64,000 nucleotides of DNA from Plazaster borealis (taxonomy: Eukaryota; Echinodermata; Asteroidea; Forcipulatida; Labidiasteridae). The stretch's first letter is position 1, and every line of letters begins with the position of its first letter. Positions 1-14,588 of this stretch are shown piece by piece. The DNA lies in NCBI GenBank assembly GCA_021014325.1, contig CM037459.1:1674001-1738000 (forward strand), given 5' to 3'. The position numbers and the translations under genes were made by a program. The notes beneath the pieces were generated by a model. The model saw only the letters and a list, made by a program, of their open reading frames with translations, made no database searches and was not told the DNA's origin.

Positions 1-246
1 CAGGTAACCTTATGCTGGTAAGCGAGATTTTGTTGTACTCAGCTACTTTTTGTGCTTTAAAAGCATCTGTACATGGATGTAGGCCAATTTCATAGAGCTG
101 CTGAAGCAGAAAATATTTCTTTAATATTGTCTGCTTAGCACCAATAAGCAGGATACCAGTCACAGATGCTGCATGTGACATGGTATTTCGGCTGGTTACC
201 ATACTCTGGTAAGTATAATTTAAAGCAGCTCTATGAAACTGGGGCA
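1..246. repeat. MITE copies, 'TTTCATAGAGCTGCT' family
   Basis: Positions 82-246 form one short element whose ends are inverted copies of each other (AATTTCATAGAGCTGC on the left, GCAGCTCTATGAAACT on the right). The interior has the motif GATACCAGTCACAGAT and a GGTAACC/CTGGTAAG core. Positions 1-75 look like the 3' half of a second copy. Other copies lie at 35505-35711, 47238-47437 and 53707-54268. The family is non-coding. Confidence 0.7.
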
Positions 247-3391
<3,145 letters not shown>

Positions 3392-3803
3392 GTGAGTCTT
3401 TGTGATTTGTTTAATCCATGAAGTGTTGTTTGTGTGAATGTGTTTGGAGCGATACTCAATGACAAGTGTCTAGAGATTATTAGACATTCCTCACTACTTT
3501 ACTGAAGGACACAGGAACATCCAATCCAAAGGACAAAGCAATTATAATTCAAGGACAAAGCATACGGATCACCCAGGCTGTCGTTCCAAACCCATTGTTT
3601 GTGATCAATAGAATGCAATTAGCAAGCACTAGCTTTGGCTGTTTATGGGAATCCACAAAAACACTGATTAACTTTTTATTAGAAGCAACAATGTGTGAAG
3701 GACACAAGCATCAAAGCTTGCTGGGATCATTCAGTTAATGATCAAACATGGGCACTGTGAACTAGACTGGTGAACCTTGACCAATTACAAGATTCTGTTT
3801 ATC

Positions 3804-3960
3804 ATGGAGCCTTTCTCAAACCTCGGCTCCGACTCCGGCTTCGGCTCCAGGCTCCATTTGATGTTTGAACCACCGCGTGCAAAATACACGCTGCTCCAAA
3901 AACGTATAACGGACCCCAAGCCGGAGACGGATCCCAAGCCGAGGTTTGGGAAAAAGCCCT
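3804..3960. repeat. Inverted repeat of 'GGCTCC/CGGCTT' type
   Basis: The arms pair imperfectly: GGAGCCTTTCTCAAACCTCGG on the left, CCGAGGTTTGGGAAAAAGCC on the right. The interior is rich in GGCTCC-like units. Related foldbacks occur at 8266-8300 (part) and 18666-18812. It lies in the last visible MEK intron. Confidence 0.6.
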
Positions 3961-4500
3961 GTAGTATGCATGCACATTGCTTATTTAGTGCATGCTCAAA
4001 CTTGTTACCACCTCCGGCTCCAAAGCTGACATGTTTGTGTACGACTTTACCAAAAGACAGTAATTTTCATCGTTTGAATTGAATTTCTCGGAACAGAAAC
4101 TGATAATACTGACAAGACCTTTGAGTCTTTGCTTAAAAAAAACCTCAATAAAAAAATTCTGTGGGCTTATCATAATTCTTGCAGCCAAACTGTGTTTAGT
4201 GGGTGTGACCTACATTTAAGGTGAAATTACGTCATACCTACCAACAAAATTATCACTTTTAAAGGTTGTGTACAACATTGGTAAGTGCCAAAGACCCATA
4301 TCCAAACTCGATGTGACCCAACATATACATGAAATAACAAACCTGTGAAAGTTTAAGCTAAATCAGTCTTCGGAGTCATGAGAAAACAGTGAAAAAACCC
4401 TTATGTGTCTTAACTTTTTTTCAAACATTGTAATTTATCCTGCAGGATAAATACTATTATTTTATTCATTTCGTAAAAACTATAGCATTTCAAGCAAAAC

Positions 4501-5000
4501 NNNNNNNNNNNNNNNNNNNNNNNNNNNNNNNNNNNNNNNNNNNNNNNNNNNNNNNNNNNNNNNNNNNNNNNNNNNNNNNNNNNNNNNNNNNNNNNNNNNN
4601 NNNNNNNNNNNNNNNNNNNNNNNNNNNNNNNNNNNNNNNNNNNNNNNNNNNNNNNNNNNNNNNNNNNNNNNNNNNNNNNNNNNNNNNNNNNNNNNNNNNN
4701 NNNNNNNNNNNNNNNNNNNNNNNNNNNNNNNNNNNNNNNNNNNNNNNNNNNNNNNNNNNNNNNNNNNNNNNNNNNNNNNNNNNNNNNNNNNNNNNNNNNN
4801 NNNNNNNNNNNNNNNNNNNNNNNNNNNNNNNNNNNNNNNNNNNNNNNNNNNNNNNNNNNNNNNNNNNNNNNNNNNNNNNNNNNNNNNNNNNNNNNNNNNN
4901 NNNNNNNNNNNNNNNNNNNNNNNNNNNNNNNNNNNNNNNNNNNNNNNNNNNNNNNNNNNNNNNNNNNNNNNNNNNNNNNNNNNNNNNNNNNNNNNNNNNN
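4501..5000. other. Assembly gap (500 N)
   Basis: A run of exactly 500 N, a scaffold-gap placeholder of unknown true size. The final MEK exon or exons are expected here, because the open phase-2 donor at 3392 has no partner in the sequence on either side. Confidence 0.95.
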
Positions 5001-5900
5001 ACAATTGCACATGTTCATTTTACGTCGTGTCTGTGAACTTAAAAAGTTGAATTGATTATATTTAAAGTGGCATAATTGGTCTGATTAATGTGTTGATATT
5101 ATTTTTCTGTTCCGTGGAATTTGCATTTGTAAACAGTTCAAGCCAAAGTTTGTCAAGAAAAAGAAAAATTATATCCATTGATAAAATGGTATTCACAATG
5201 TCTGTTGTTTGTTGAATGATAAATTGATAGTCTAAGTTTATCACCTTTTTTTTCTTTTAAATTGAGTTCAAATATGAGACCAAATTTATTATTTTTATTG
5301 TGCTCAGTTTTTAATCACCAAAACAAAACCTGTACATTGTTGTTCCATACCCCCAAATTTTGCTTTTGTTGTTGAATTTGTTGTAAATATGGTATTACTA
5401 TTGTGTAACGCCGTTACTTCAGTCCTGGCCTGTTTTTCCATCTTTGTTGGAGCTGATAAATGTTAATAGATTTATTTGGGAGGGGAGGGGTGGTTTGAAT
5501 TTGATTTTCTCGTTTACAATGCTTGTATAAATCACAGCAAAGTATATTACAAATGTGTACATACGATATGCATTTGGGAAATAATGCCTTTGTCAAAAGT
5601 GAGACAAATATGTAAATCTTCTATGGATTAGACAACGATTCTTCAAATTATTCAGGGAATTTTCTATTTGGTTTCGAGATTTTTTAACTAATGTGATTTG
5701 TAATGGGATTTTTCGTAAGTCGTTTCTACATCAGCAGACATGGCTGACATAATCAATTATGGGGGAAATGATCCTTTGGTTATCAAAAAAAGAAAACGGT
5801 TCAGGTCTCAAAATTACTTCTGAAACCGAACACAACATGTCGTAACCTTTTGTAAATGAAGAACGCATCCTTAAAGTGTAATGCTTAAACCACATAGTAT
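5001..5900. other. AT-rich non-coding, possible MEK 3' UTR
   Basis: No coding exon seen. The sequence is AT-rich and follows the gap, so part of it may be the 3' UTR of the MEK transcript. That is inference only. Confidence 0.35.
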
Positions 5901-5924
5901 CAATAATGTTGACACAGTGTTCAT

Positions 5925-5984
5925 TAGCCCAGGTTGGACTCTCTGTCTTTATTTCACTGCAACGGAGGAGTCCAACCTGGGCTA
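5925..5984. repeat. Short hairpin, 'TAGCCCAGGTTGGACT'
   Basis: A near-palindrome of about 60 bp with arms TAGCCCAGGTTGGACT and AGTCCAACCTGGGCTA. The same head sequence reappears at 13059 within a larger inverted-repeat element. Confidence 0.75.
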
Positions 5985-5998
5985 GTTGGTCACATACC

Positions 5999-6500
5999 TT
6001 AGGCCACATAAAAGAAAATTGTTGATCGTCTCCGCCCGACCCTACGGAACCCCCCAACCCTTTGTTGGGTTTTGTTTATCATAAAAAACATGTTTAGATA
6101 TCTCTTTATCCTGTTATTGCCCAAACCCATCAAATCCCAGATTTTTCAGCTGAATTTCTTTCCAATATCTTTAGGTTGAAAAAGATGTTTGAAGAAAGGT
6201 TATTCATGTTGGCAAACACTAGAACAATTCTTCAAATATTTACTTAGGCTACACTGCATTTTAGTTTTTTGAAAATGTTGACAGAAGATGTCATCTAGGG
6301 GTTGGTTATAAATGGGTCTAACAAAACAATTAAAACCATCAAAATCACACAAACCCTCTGTTTTATAGTGATTGTGATGATTTCTTTATTCTTTATTCCA
6401 TATTTTGCCATGTCAACAAAACTACAAAAAAAATACATTAACAAATGCCCCCCCCCCCAAAAAAAAGGACGCTCAACATTTTATTTTTTATGTGGCTTAA
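5999..6500. mobile_element. Harbinger-like MITE, copy 1
   Basis: About 500 bp bounded by GGCCACATAAAA and an inverted TTTTATGTGGC, with TTA on both outer sides. It also has ATTGTTGATCGTC inside the left end. A second, oppositely oriented copy is at 41929-42416, flanked by TAA. Three-base TWA duplications and GG-starting ends fit PIF/Harbinger. No coding capacity. Confidence 0.65.
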
Positions 6501-7349
6501 TGTCTGATTAATATATTTTTCTCACTGGAAGATCGGTTCTATTGTGGATTTCTTTCCCCTGGAATAAAATCTGTAAATTTATAGGACAAATTTGCATATT
6601 CAAACTGCTACATAAACATGATTCAAACCTTGCTTAAAAAGGCGTCAACTGCTTTCATCCTTGACTTTAACGTACTACCCTGACACCAGATTACAAAATT
6701 ACGAAAAAAGGTTTGACTTGTAAGGGTTTGATCGTCAAAATTATCAACAAATTAATTCTCTGGGACGACAGGGGTTGGAGAATGCTTAATTTTGTACTGC
6801 ATTCAGTGTATACAGTGTAAACAACGATGTGAAGCACATTGCTAAACAAAAAGAAATTATTTATTAAGCTTGTATTGTAATGTAAGCTACAAGTATTGAT
6901 GTTAAATAAATATATATAAAAAAACAAAAACTTATACATGTAGCAACATTAAGAAGAAAAGTATAAGAAATAATGGACAATTTGGGAAGAAATGTTTATC
7001 AAAAGTAAATACAACTTTTTTGTCAGAATACTTCCCAGTATTAATATGGAGATATATATTTTTGTTGGATGTTGAGGGGGACTGACTGCAAATCAGTGAA
7101 TTTTGACTAGAATCTCTGCTTTGAATGTTGACGTTTTCTAGTGGTCTGGCTTGACAACCACTTGTTTGCCTACTTTGTACCATATTGAATCACTTTGTGG
7201 AGTTATTGAAGAAAAAATATACAAAGTTTACCTCAAGTTTCGAGTCTGCTGTCATTTTCTTTGTGTCATTATTCTTTAAATGTTTGATATTGCTGCTTGA
7301 TTTGGAATGTACCAGATGAATTGACATGCAAAGTTCTTTTCTAATTTGG
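6501..7349. other. Non-coding intergenic, no gene seen
   Basis: AT-rich sequence with no recognisable coding exon. Confidence 0.4.
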
Positions 7350-7446
7350 GATTGAACAAAGAGAAAAATTGACCAGAGTGGGATTTGAACCAACGACCTC
7401 TGGATTAATGTGCCGGTGCTCTACCAACTAAACTATCTAGCCCTAT
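7350..7446 (-). repeat. tRNA-derived SINE, family A
   Basis: On the - strand it starts GGGCTAGATAGTTTAGTTGG (A box) and has GGTTCAAATCCC (B box) about 50 bases on, followed by the family tail (TCAATTTTTCTCTTTGTTCA). The anticodon loop lacks U33 and the stem is broken, so it is not a working tRNA. Related copies are at 26770-26860 and 35990-36076. Confidence 0.7.
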
Positions 7447-7779
7447 CTTGGTGGTCTTCCTAAGGTCTTTTCTGCTAGGTCTTTGGTGGTTCTTCTGTGT
7501 TCATTTTTCATTTTGAATCAACCATTGAGTTATAAATAACTCTATGGAATCAACTTGGTCTTTGAATTTCGAAAGAACCACCCCCCCCCCTCACCTCTGC
7601 CCCACTTTGTGATAGTATTTTTAAGTTGAGGTTAAATTGCTTGATTTATTTTGATTTATTGCTTGGAATTTGTTCAAACTTAAAAAACGCACAGCTCTTT
7701 TGTATTGTTTGTCTCTGTAGGATGGGATGTAGTGGGTCTTTAATTTGACCTTTGGTGACCTTTCCCATGGGTGAACCAT

Positions 7780-8160
7780 CTGGGCCCAATTTCATGGCTC
7801 TGCTTACCGCCGAATTCTGCGCTTGCGATCACCATTCTCCGCTTACCGAGCAAGCGCCGAATTTCTGCGCTAGCTGTGTAAGCGTAGAATACCTAGTAAC
7901 GTGGAATACGCACGCGCACAAGCAAAAATTCCCTGCTAACCCGTGGATATGCTTGACGTAAGCGCGGAATTCCCCGCTCATGAGCGATAAACTCCAATCG
8001 GAAATTAGTTTTATTTATTTCTCATCAAATATGGCATTTCAGACAGAAATATTTCTAGGGATGTTTTCTACTATCATCATCATTAGACCATGTAAGTTTT
8101 ATGTAAATCTGTGATCATAAAAGAAAATTTTAATTAAGAAGAAAATTTTAACGTTCCTTT
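7780..8160. repeat. MITE pieces (two families)
   Basis: GGGCCCAATTTCATGGCTCT opens an element rich in GCTTACCG/AAGCGC motifs related to 43921-44260 and 52504-52770. From about 7975 it runs into a fragment of the TTAAAGGAACGTTA family seen complete at 53872-54246 (shared CTCATGAGCGATAAACTCC). Confidence 0.6.
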
Positions 8161-8492
8161 AAACAAGGGACGATACGGCGCATTGCTATTGAAACAAGGT
8201 TGCCCTTGGTCTTCTTTTTTATGAAAATAAAATGCACCTATTATTGAGAACTATTGGGTCTTTTCAAAACCGCGGCTTGGGCTGGGTCTCAGGCTTAGGC
8301 CCCAAATTAATTATAAAACGTGTGCTTTTGTTACAGGCCTTCAATCGGGCGACGGCTTCAAAAAGGGCCTATGTATGTCAATATCTGCTGGTAAAGTAAA
8401 TTTGCATTTATTAGTTTTGTAATCATGATCGTTGAGAAGCTCGCTTTTTAAACCTGTGGTTTGCTTGTATTTATTATTTGTTTATTATCGTG

Positions 8493-8810
8493 GTGTGTCG
8501 TGGCCGAGCAGTTAAGAGCACTGGACTCAAGCTCTGGTGTTTCTGATCAGCAGGGTGTGGGTTCGAGTCCCGGTGTCCTTGAGCAAGATACTTTACCATA
8601 TTAATTGCTCTGTCCTTCGAATGGGACATTAAGCTGTAGGTCCAGTTGGTAGTGCACGTAAAAGAACCCAGAACACTTCTCATGGAAGAGTAGGGGTTAA
8701 CCTTGGTGTTTCTGGTTCACATAGCAAGCACCCTTGTTTACAAGTTTTCCTCAGGCTTGCGAGCTACAGTGATTAAGTTCACTTGTGAAGGCATCCTTGG
8801 TTTCATTACC
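8493..8810 (+). repeat. SINE, tRNA-Leu-like head, family B
   Basis: Begins GTGTCGTGGCCGAGCAGTTA, then GGACTCAAGCTCTGG (CAA anticodon region of a class II tRNA) and GGGTTCGAGTCCCGG (B box). The body holds the conserved core GTAAAAGAACCCAG. Seen again at 34690-35066, 36367-36560, 37108-37530, 55780-56085 and 56165-56360. Confidence 0.75.
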
Positions 8811-8898
8811 AGTAATTACCAGAAACATATCATAATATTGATTGAATATTACAGGTTACATAACTTTTTGAGGCAAGCAATGTTATTTTCATATTTTT

Positions 8899-9082
8899 AT
8901 ATCATAAACATTGACTTTGTACTACTATTTATTAGGGAACTTCTAAAGAAATTGAAAATCTTCTTTAAGTTTGTGGTTATTGAGGAAATTATATCATAAA
9001 CATTGACTTTGTACTACTATTTATTAGGGAACTGCTAAAGAAATTGAAAATCTTCTTTGAGTTTGTGGTGATTGAGGAAATA
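8899..9082. repeat. 92-bp tandem duplication
   Basis: The segment starting ATATCATAAACATTGACTTT at 8899 is repeated at 8991 with few changes. It makes a short false frame but is not coding. Confidence 0.85.
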
Positions 9083-10194
9083 CTAACTGAAAAGCTAAGA
9101 GAGTCAAAATTGGGTGTTGCTCGACCAGAGTTATAATTTAAGTATTGAACTGAATGGCCAGTAACATAGTCGGTACTTCAGCTGTGTTTTACCCAAGTGC
9201 AATCATTCTAACTGAAAGCTTTTTAAAAGTGTTGCATAATTGTACTTAAGCCCCCCCCCCCTCAAAAAAAAAAAAAAAAAAAATAGTAATAATGATAATA
9301 TTAATAATAATAATAAATAAATAAATAAAGCAAATATTATAACAATGTACATGTAATCCAAACAGTGCATTCTACGCAGAATATTTATTTTTAAGTTATA
9401 AAGCAATGCAACAAAAGATGCACGATATAGGTACTTGTACTTTATAAATCAGGCATGCAACTTCAGTATATAAATATTTATTTGAGAAATATTTGCAAAA
9501 GAAAGTATATTTACTTTATGTAGATTGAATTTCCTTCTAAAGATACCAAATCATTTGTACATATTTAGATGTGTTAATATTAAAAAGAAAATACCAATTG
9601 CAATAAATAATTAATTAATTAAAATATAATAATATTTACATTGATGGATGTTCAATTTAAAGAGATTACTGGTTTTACTATTTATCATTTTATTAAGAAC
9701 ACACATTTTGTTTACAGGTTTAGTTTTCACACATAAATCTTGCTTATGGTTTCGCACATGTAGTACCAAAAACATTCCCTAACCAGTCCACTACAAGGCA
9801 AAATCAGGAAACATTTATTTGTCTCCAACAAGATATAAAAAAGAAAGAAAAAAAACATGCTAATTTGTTTATTTTGAAATCAAACCTTATTTGAAAGTTT
9901 TTGAAGACAAAATTACCTTTGGTGACATTCATTTTTGAGTATTTTTATTATTATTTTTCAATAAAGAAAACTTCAAGTTGTTACAACTAAGGCCTGTCAC
10001 ACATAACCCCTCGGGCACACTGATAAATTATTCAGTCATCCATTTATCTCAAAATAACACTGAAGTGGTGCAGTTTAATGTTACGGGTACATGAAGTTAT
10101 TGATTATCATAAAAATGCATAAAACATTCAATGTATTTTGGTGAAAATTGTAAGCATCTTCACTGTAAATGTTATGTTTCGGACAATTTCACTA
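9083..10194. other. AT-rich intergenic, no gene seen
   Basis: Includes a C-run/A-run and AAT/AAAT microsatellite at about 9250-9330. No coding exon or clear element was recognised. Confidence 0.4.
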
Positions 10195-11525
10195 TCAGAC
10201 ATGTTTCCACCTGCAGTTGGCGATAAAAAAGATACTGATCCTCCTGGGGTACATGCAACCAATACTTTGTATGTGTGCCGTTGCTTATAGTTCAAGTACA
10301 ATTTTGAATTGACGTCACTTTGGGATGGCCTCTGTGTTTGAACTTAAAAACAATCAATTACAGCTCAAACCTGTCAATGTTTCTTGAAGCATGAAGGAAA
10401 GTGATTCTGAATAGCAGAACGACTTGGCCAGCTCATTAGCAAGAAATGGGAGAAAAGTTGAAATTATGTTTGAAATGACTGACGTACTGACACAGAATCT
10501 GAATGCTAGATCTTCATCCACAAGGTTTAGACGAAGTTTCACGAGTGTCAGGAAGAGCTCATTCTTCATTGAAAGTTCTCTCTTTTGTCCGGGTTTTGCA
10601 GCCCCTGTTTTTTGCCAGCGTTTTGTTCTATGCGATGTCCTTCCCCTGTAATAATGCAGTCTCCCCATTTTTGATTTGACATGGTCGAAAACCCTCATAA
10701 ACTCTGTATATGACTGTAATCCTGTGTACAGCTTCATTAAACGTTCGTTATTCTTGATGTCATCAATACTAAAGCGCTTTGACTTCAAATCGCTATGCTT
10801 TGGTGTTGTCACCTTGGTTCTTCTTTGTTTCTCTTTCAAGTCTTCAAGTTCTCTTTGTAACTCTGCGTTTTTACGTCTCATTCTTTGAAGGGATGTTTTA
10901 CCGACAGCACATGGGCTTTGAAGTGGACATGTCCTTTGACAGGACTGACCACCATCATTACTGATATACAAACTGTGATCGTGTTTGCAGCCAGCTTTAC
11001 ACATCTCTAGCGGAGAAGGTTTTGCGATCACATCACCACAAGGAAGAACATCTATCCTTGGGGGTGCAGATTTGAGCGGTGGGGTTCCTCTTTTTGGGGG
11101 TGAGGGACATCTAGTAGGCCTAGTGGTAGTGTTACAGCCTCTGAGGTATTGTGTTGGGTGTTGTGCGGATTGTCGGGGTTGGCCATATTCGAAGTGATTA
11201 CTGCAAACTACAGTGTTTTTATTTACTTTGAAGTTGTGTCTGTTATAAAAAAGAAAAATAATGAAACCAATGTTAAAATAGTTACACTTAACGCTGCTAT
11301 GTAAACATACTTTACTGCACACATAGTGATTTTTACAACTCTTATTGTGGTTAAAACTTTAAAGAGGACAAACAATTAAAACATAGTAATTATACATTTG
11401 TCTTTCAAATCAACCTACCTGTTGATAAGTCTTGTCCACTTTGACTGAAACTGAAGCTTACATCTATAAAACTTGACTCGGTCAGTCTGACCCATATGTT
11501 GAAACACATGGGGCATCACCTTCAT
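10195..11525 (-). pseudogene. THAP + DDE transposase relic (ISL2EU type), copy 2
   Basis: Reads leftward. First exon 11525-11419 holds RVKFYRCK...SKWTRLIN; a clean intron follows (donor CAG/GTAGGT at 11418, acceptor TAACAG). Splicing restores LINRHNFKVNKNTVVCSNHF, the C-x2-H end of a THAP zinc finger. Then come a basic region, a coiled coil (about QRMRRKNAELQRELEDLKEK), SIDDIKNNERLMKLYTG, and the helix-turn-helix of DDE_Tnp_4 proteins (LFLTLVKLRLNLVDEDLAFR). The open frame stops at 10354, but a shifted frame continues FPSCFKKH, AVIDC (first catalytic Asp), NYKQRHTYKVLVACTPGG, SVSFLSPTAGG and MSDSEIVRN to about 10195. The later DRGF/E part is absent. Broken by frameshifts and stops; inactive. 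Confidence 0.85.
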
Positions 11526-11589
11526 CCTGAAATATGAAATTGAAATAAGGGTCACAAAAGCTTGAATTTAGAGTTAACAGTGGGATACA

Positions 11590-11665
11590 AGTTTGGTGCA
11601 GGTATGAGTTGGCGTGGGTACGAGTTGGCGCAAGTACGAGTTGACCACCAATGGGAACGAATCGG
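11590..11665. repeat. Degenerate 16-bp tandem repeat
   Basis: About three units of a GGTACGAGTTGGCGCA-like motif. Non-coding. Confidence 0.6.
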
Positions 11666-11815
11666 TGCAAGTAAGTGCGGCACTCTACCTACACTTTACT
11701 AACGTTACTTTTTGTCTTCCTCCAAAAATACATTGGCCTAGTTTGGCTTTGTTAGCTGTTTAGTAATAATGATAATAATAATATACACAACAGCAGCCTT
11801 TCTGTTTATAGGGAC

Positions 11816-11922
11816 TAGTCCACCTTGTTGAGCTGTAATGCATGGCTCTCTTTTAACATCAGTCTCATACACTATGAGACTAATGTTAAAAGAGAGCCAT
11901 TACAGCTCAACAAGGTGGGCTA
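11816..11922. repeat. Foldback MITE (107 bp)
   Basis: Near-perfect palindrome. The left arm starts TAGTCCACCTTGTTGAGCTG and its inverted copy ends GCTCAACAAGGTGGGCTA; the inner arms contain GGCTCTCTTTTAACAT and its complement around a TACAC loop. Confidence 0.85.
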
Positions 11923-12119
11923 GGGCCTACTACTACAACTAGTAGTAGTAGTATTACAACTTACAAGTACAACCTGCAACGTTAGAAAATATTCTCGCAT
12001 TATTGGCCATTCGGATTCGATCGGACCATAGAGCAAGGACCAGAGCTCCGATATAGATCGGACAGTCAATCAAACCAAGGAGCACTCTAGTTTATTGCTC
12101 CATGATCAAACCATGGCGA

Positions 12120-12148
12120 TGGAGGAAGAATGTATTTTCTTCCTCCAT
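12120..12148. repeat. Short perfect hairpin
   Basis: ATGGAGGAAGAA and TTCTTCCTCCAT flank a loop of a few bases. It lies just left of the target duplication of the 665-bp palindrome. Confidence 0.7.
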
Positions 12149-12153
12149 GATCA

Positions 12154-12840
12154 AACCGACACCTAGTTGCGATAATCGTAACCCTCCTCCCGACGGTCGG
12201 AACGACCGGAGGTTTACGAGCCATCCCGTTACGGAAAACGGCAATCTGGTCCAACACGTACAATTTCGACAGCTAGTCAGCAGATTTGCTCCATTTTTAC
12301 CACTTTTGAAAATCATGATACAAGTTCTAGGAACACGAACTTGATCCTCAATGTCTAATGGATCCTTCCATATCAATCAAAACACCATTGAGGAAATATT
12401 TTGAGGAAAAAGGACAAAATCTTACCCCGAGCGAAAGAGTAAAAAATGTCCCAGGTTGAGAATTTGAATCTGAGTGGGGCGCGCGGAGCTTCGGCTGTGT
12501 GTGCAGGTCAACGGGGTCAACGGTCTCAGCGCTGCGCGCGTGTGGTGACTCTTTCGCTCGGGGATCTGGTAAGTTTTTGTCCTTTTTCTTCAAAATATTT
12601 CCTCAATGGTGTTTTGAGTGATATGGAAGGATGCATTAGACATCGAGAATGAAGCTCGTGTTCCTAGAATTTGTGTCATGATTTTCAAAAGTGGTAAAAA
12701 TGGAGCAAATCTGCTGACTAGCTGTCGAAATTGTACGTGTTGGACCAGATTGCCGTTTTCCGTAACGGGATGGCTCGTAACCCTCCGGTCGTTCCGACCG
12801 TCGGGAGGAGGGTTACGATTATCGCAACTAACCGACACCT
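12154..12840. mobile_element. 665-bp palindromic DNA transposon with 11-bp TSD
   Basis: The element is 12165-12829, starting AGTTGCGATAATCGTAACCC and ending with its inverse. Its two arms of about 275 bp are near-identical inverted copies around a loop of about 100 bp. The loop contains CTCTTTCGCTCGGGG and its complement. AACCGACACCT lies on both sides (12154-12164 and 12830-12840), a perfect 11-bp direct duplication. Long inverted repeats with 9-11 bp duplications fit Mutator-like (MULE/foldback) elements. No coding capacity; open frames on both strands are arm shadows. Confidence 0.88.
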
Positions 12841-12916
12841 ACATGTACCTACACAGTTTATTCAGTCTTCCACACACAATATACTGATATCAATTGTCCT
12901 CCATCATGTCCATATT

Positions 12917-13046
12917 AAGCCTTTTTGAGATATGGTGGACACATTAGTATAACACTTGGTTTGGGCATGTTTGGGTAAATTTGTCTGTATATAAACACCG
13001 ATTCCACAAACAACAGTGCACTCTAGTAAACTAAAAACCTATTAAT
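12917..13046. repeat. MITE fragment, 'TTTTTGAGATATGGTGGACAC'
   Basis: Left part of the element seen whole at 23710-23832 (shared GGGTAAATTTGTCTGTATA). Its right end is missing: the sequence runs into another inverted-repeat element at about 13047. Confidence 0.7.
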
Positions 13047-13630
13047 TAGGTGTCCACCTAGCCCAGGTTGGACCCCTCCGTTGCATACAACGCGACGGAG
13101 TCCAGGGTATAAAGGTCCTCAGGCATTGCGACAAAATTTATAACCATTTTTTATCATATTTTTACCTTTTTGAGGAAGCTGAAACGTGACTCACATGTTC
13201 CTTGTGTCCTGAACCTTACGCCTGCTCTATTCAGAATTGCCAATTTTATCCTTGGATGACATTATTGTGAAAATAAAATGGAAATTTACGCATTCGTTGC
13301 GATAACCTCAACTGAAATGGAACCAAGTCCACAAAAGAGGGCGCTGTCTAACCCGTAACACTGAACGCTTTTTCGGAGTCACAGCGCCAGTGCACAACTT
13401 GGACTTATTTTCGGAAATAATGTCATTCATGGATGTATTTGATAGGTTTTGAACTCAGCAAAAGTGTAATTAAAGGCACCAAGAATAAGTGAATGGAGTT
13501 TCAGCTTCTCAAATTAGATAAAAATATTTTAAAATGTTACTCAAAATTTTGTTCGCATTGTAAAGGATCTTTATACCCAGGACGTCAGTGCAGTGGCACT
13601 GACTGACGTCCTACCAGTGGACACACCTAA
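13047..13630. mobile_element. Inverted-repeat element with hairpin-bearing ends
   Basis: The ends are TTAGGTGTCCACC and GTGGACACACCTAA. Further in, CCAGGGTATAAAGGTCCT (about 13103) pairs with GGATCTTTATACCCAGGA (about 13565), giving imperfect terminal repeats of about 65-70 bp. Each arm carries its own different hairpin: CGACGGAGTCC-type on the left, GACGTCAGT-type on the right. The interior is non-coding. Confidence 0.6.
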
Positions 13631-13974
13631 AAAAAAAGGGGGTTAAAATGACTCCAAAAGTCATGACACAGATAAGGAAAAACACAGCACATATTCAGAG
13701 TTTTTTTCTATTACTGGTTTAATTACTAACCTTTCTGGAAAACGACGGTCGTTTACGCAGCCGTACACGGCACAATGATGTGACATTTTTGCCGACAAAC
13801 TTCAGCTGTTTTCACAAAGTCGATCGACCGACCGGCCGTCGTAGAGTAGAGAAAGTGCTAGTGCGCCACCGCTCGGCTCCTTAAAATTCCCTTGGTCGCT
13901 AACAATCCCAGGATGCATTGCGGTCATTTGCGATACAGAGCCGTATATGGGAGAGTTGCGACATATAGAGGGAC

Positions 13975-14430
13975 CTGGGGTGCGTTCCACTTGTGCAAAC
14001 GTTGCCAACGTTTGCGCACGTTTGCCAACAATTTCGAGTGGAACGAGTTGTGCGCCGCCAACGTTGGCGAACGTTAGCAACCATTGGCAAACGTATTTCT
14101 GAGGTGTTGGTGGGTGGTTTTCAAAATGGCGGACAACATGATTCTTGTCACGAAAATAATTTTAATGTGTTTCAGTGATTGATAACGCAGTTAGGTGGAG
14201 TTGAAATAACAACTTAATTAGTTTATGTGGTGATATACAAACGAGGACTAAAATATATCTACAATACAGCAAAAACCAATTTACACAAAATACAAAACAT
14301 ACGGTGTCGCCATCTTCATTACAGAGCGCCGCCATAATGACATCGCGAAGTGCGCAACCAATCGTTCCAAAGAGCACAAACGTTTGCGCAAACGGTTGCG
14401 ATCTGTTTGCGCAAGTGGAACGCACCCCAG
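13975..14430. mobile_element. Nested inverted-repeat element
   Basis: Starts CTGGGGTGCGTTCCACTTG and ends with its inverse CAAGTGGAACGCACCCCAG. Subterminal regions are full of GTTTGCGCAAACG-like palindromes. No clear target duplication. It sits between the left end and the THAP exon of the relic around it. Confidence 0.75.
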
Positions 14431-14588
14431 TTTTTTTGGTCACGTAGTTGCTGGGCGCCATTTTCGGTCCAAAAAACACAGCTGGGAACAACAACAACGA
14501 TCAGCTAGCTGCGCTGTACTAAGCTCGACACGGACGGTCTGTGTACGACGACAACAACAAGGAACGGGACCAAAGACTCGCAAGCAAA

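Noticed and set aside
4410..5018. Long frames across the gap
   Set aside because: They consist of N and carry no information.
7377..7443. tRNA gene on the - strand
   Set aside because: Broken anticodon stem, no U33, and related copies share a common non-tRNA tail.
12092..12887. Paired frames on both strands around the palindrome
   Set aside because: They are mirror images produced by the inverted arms, not proteins.
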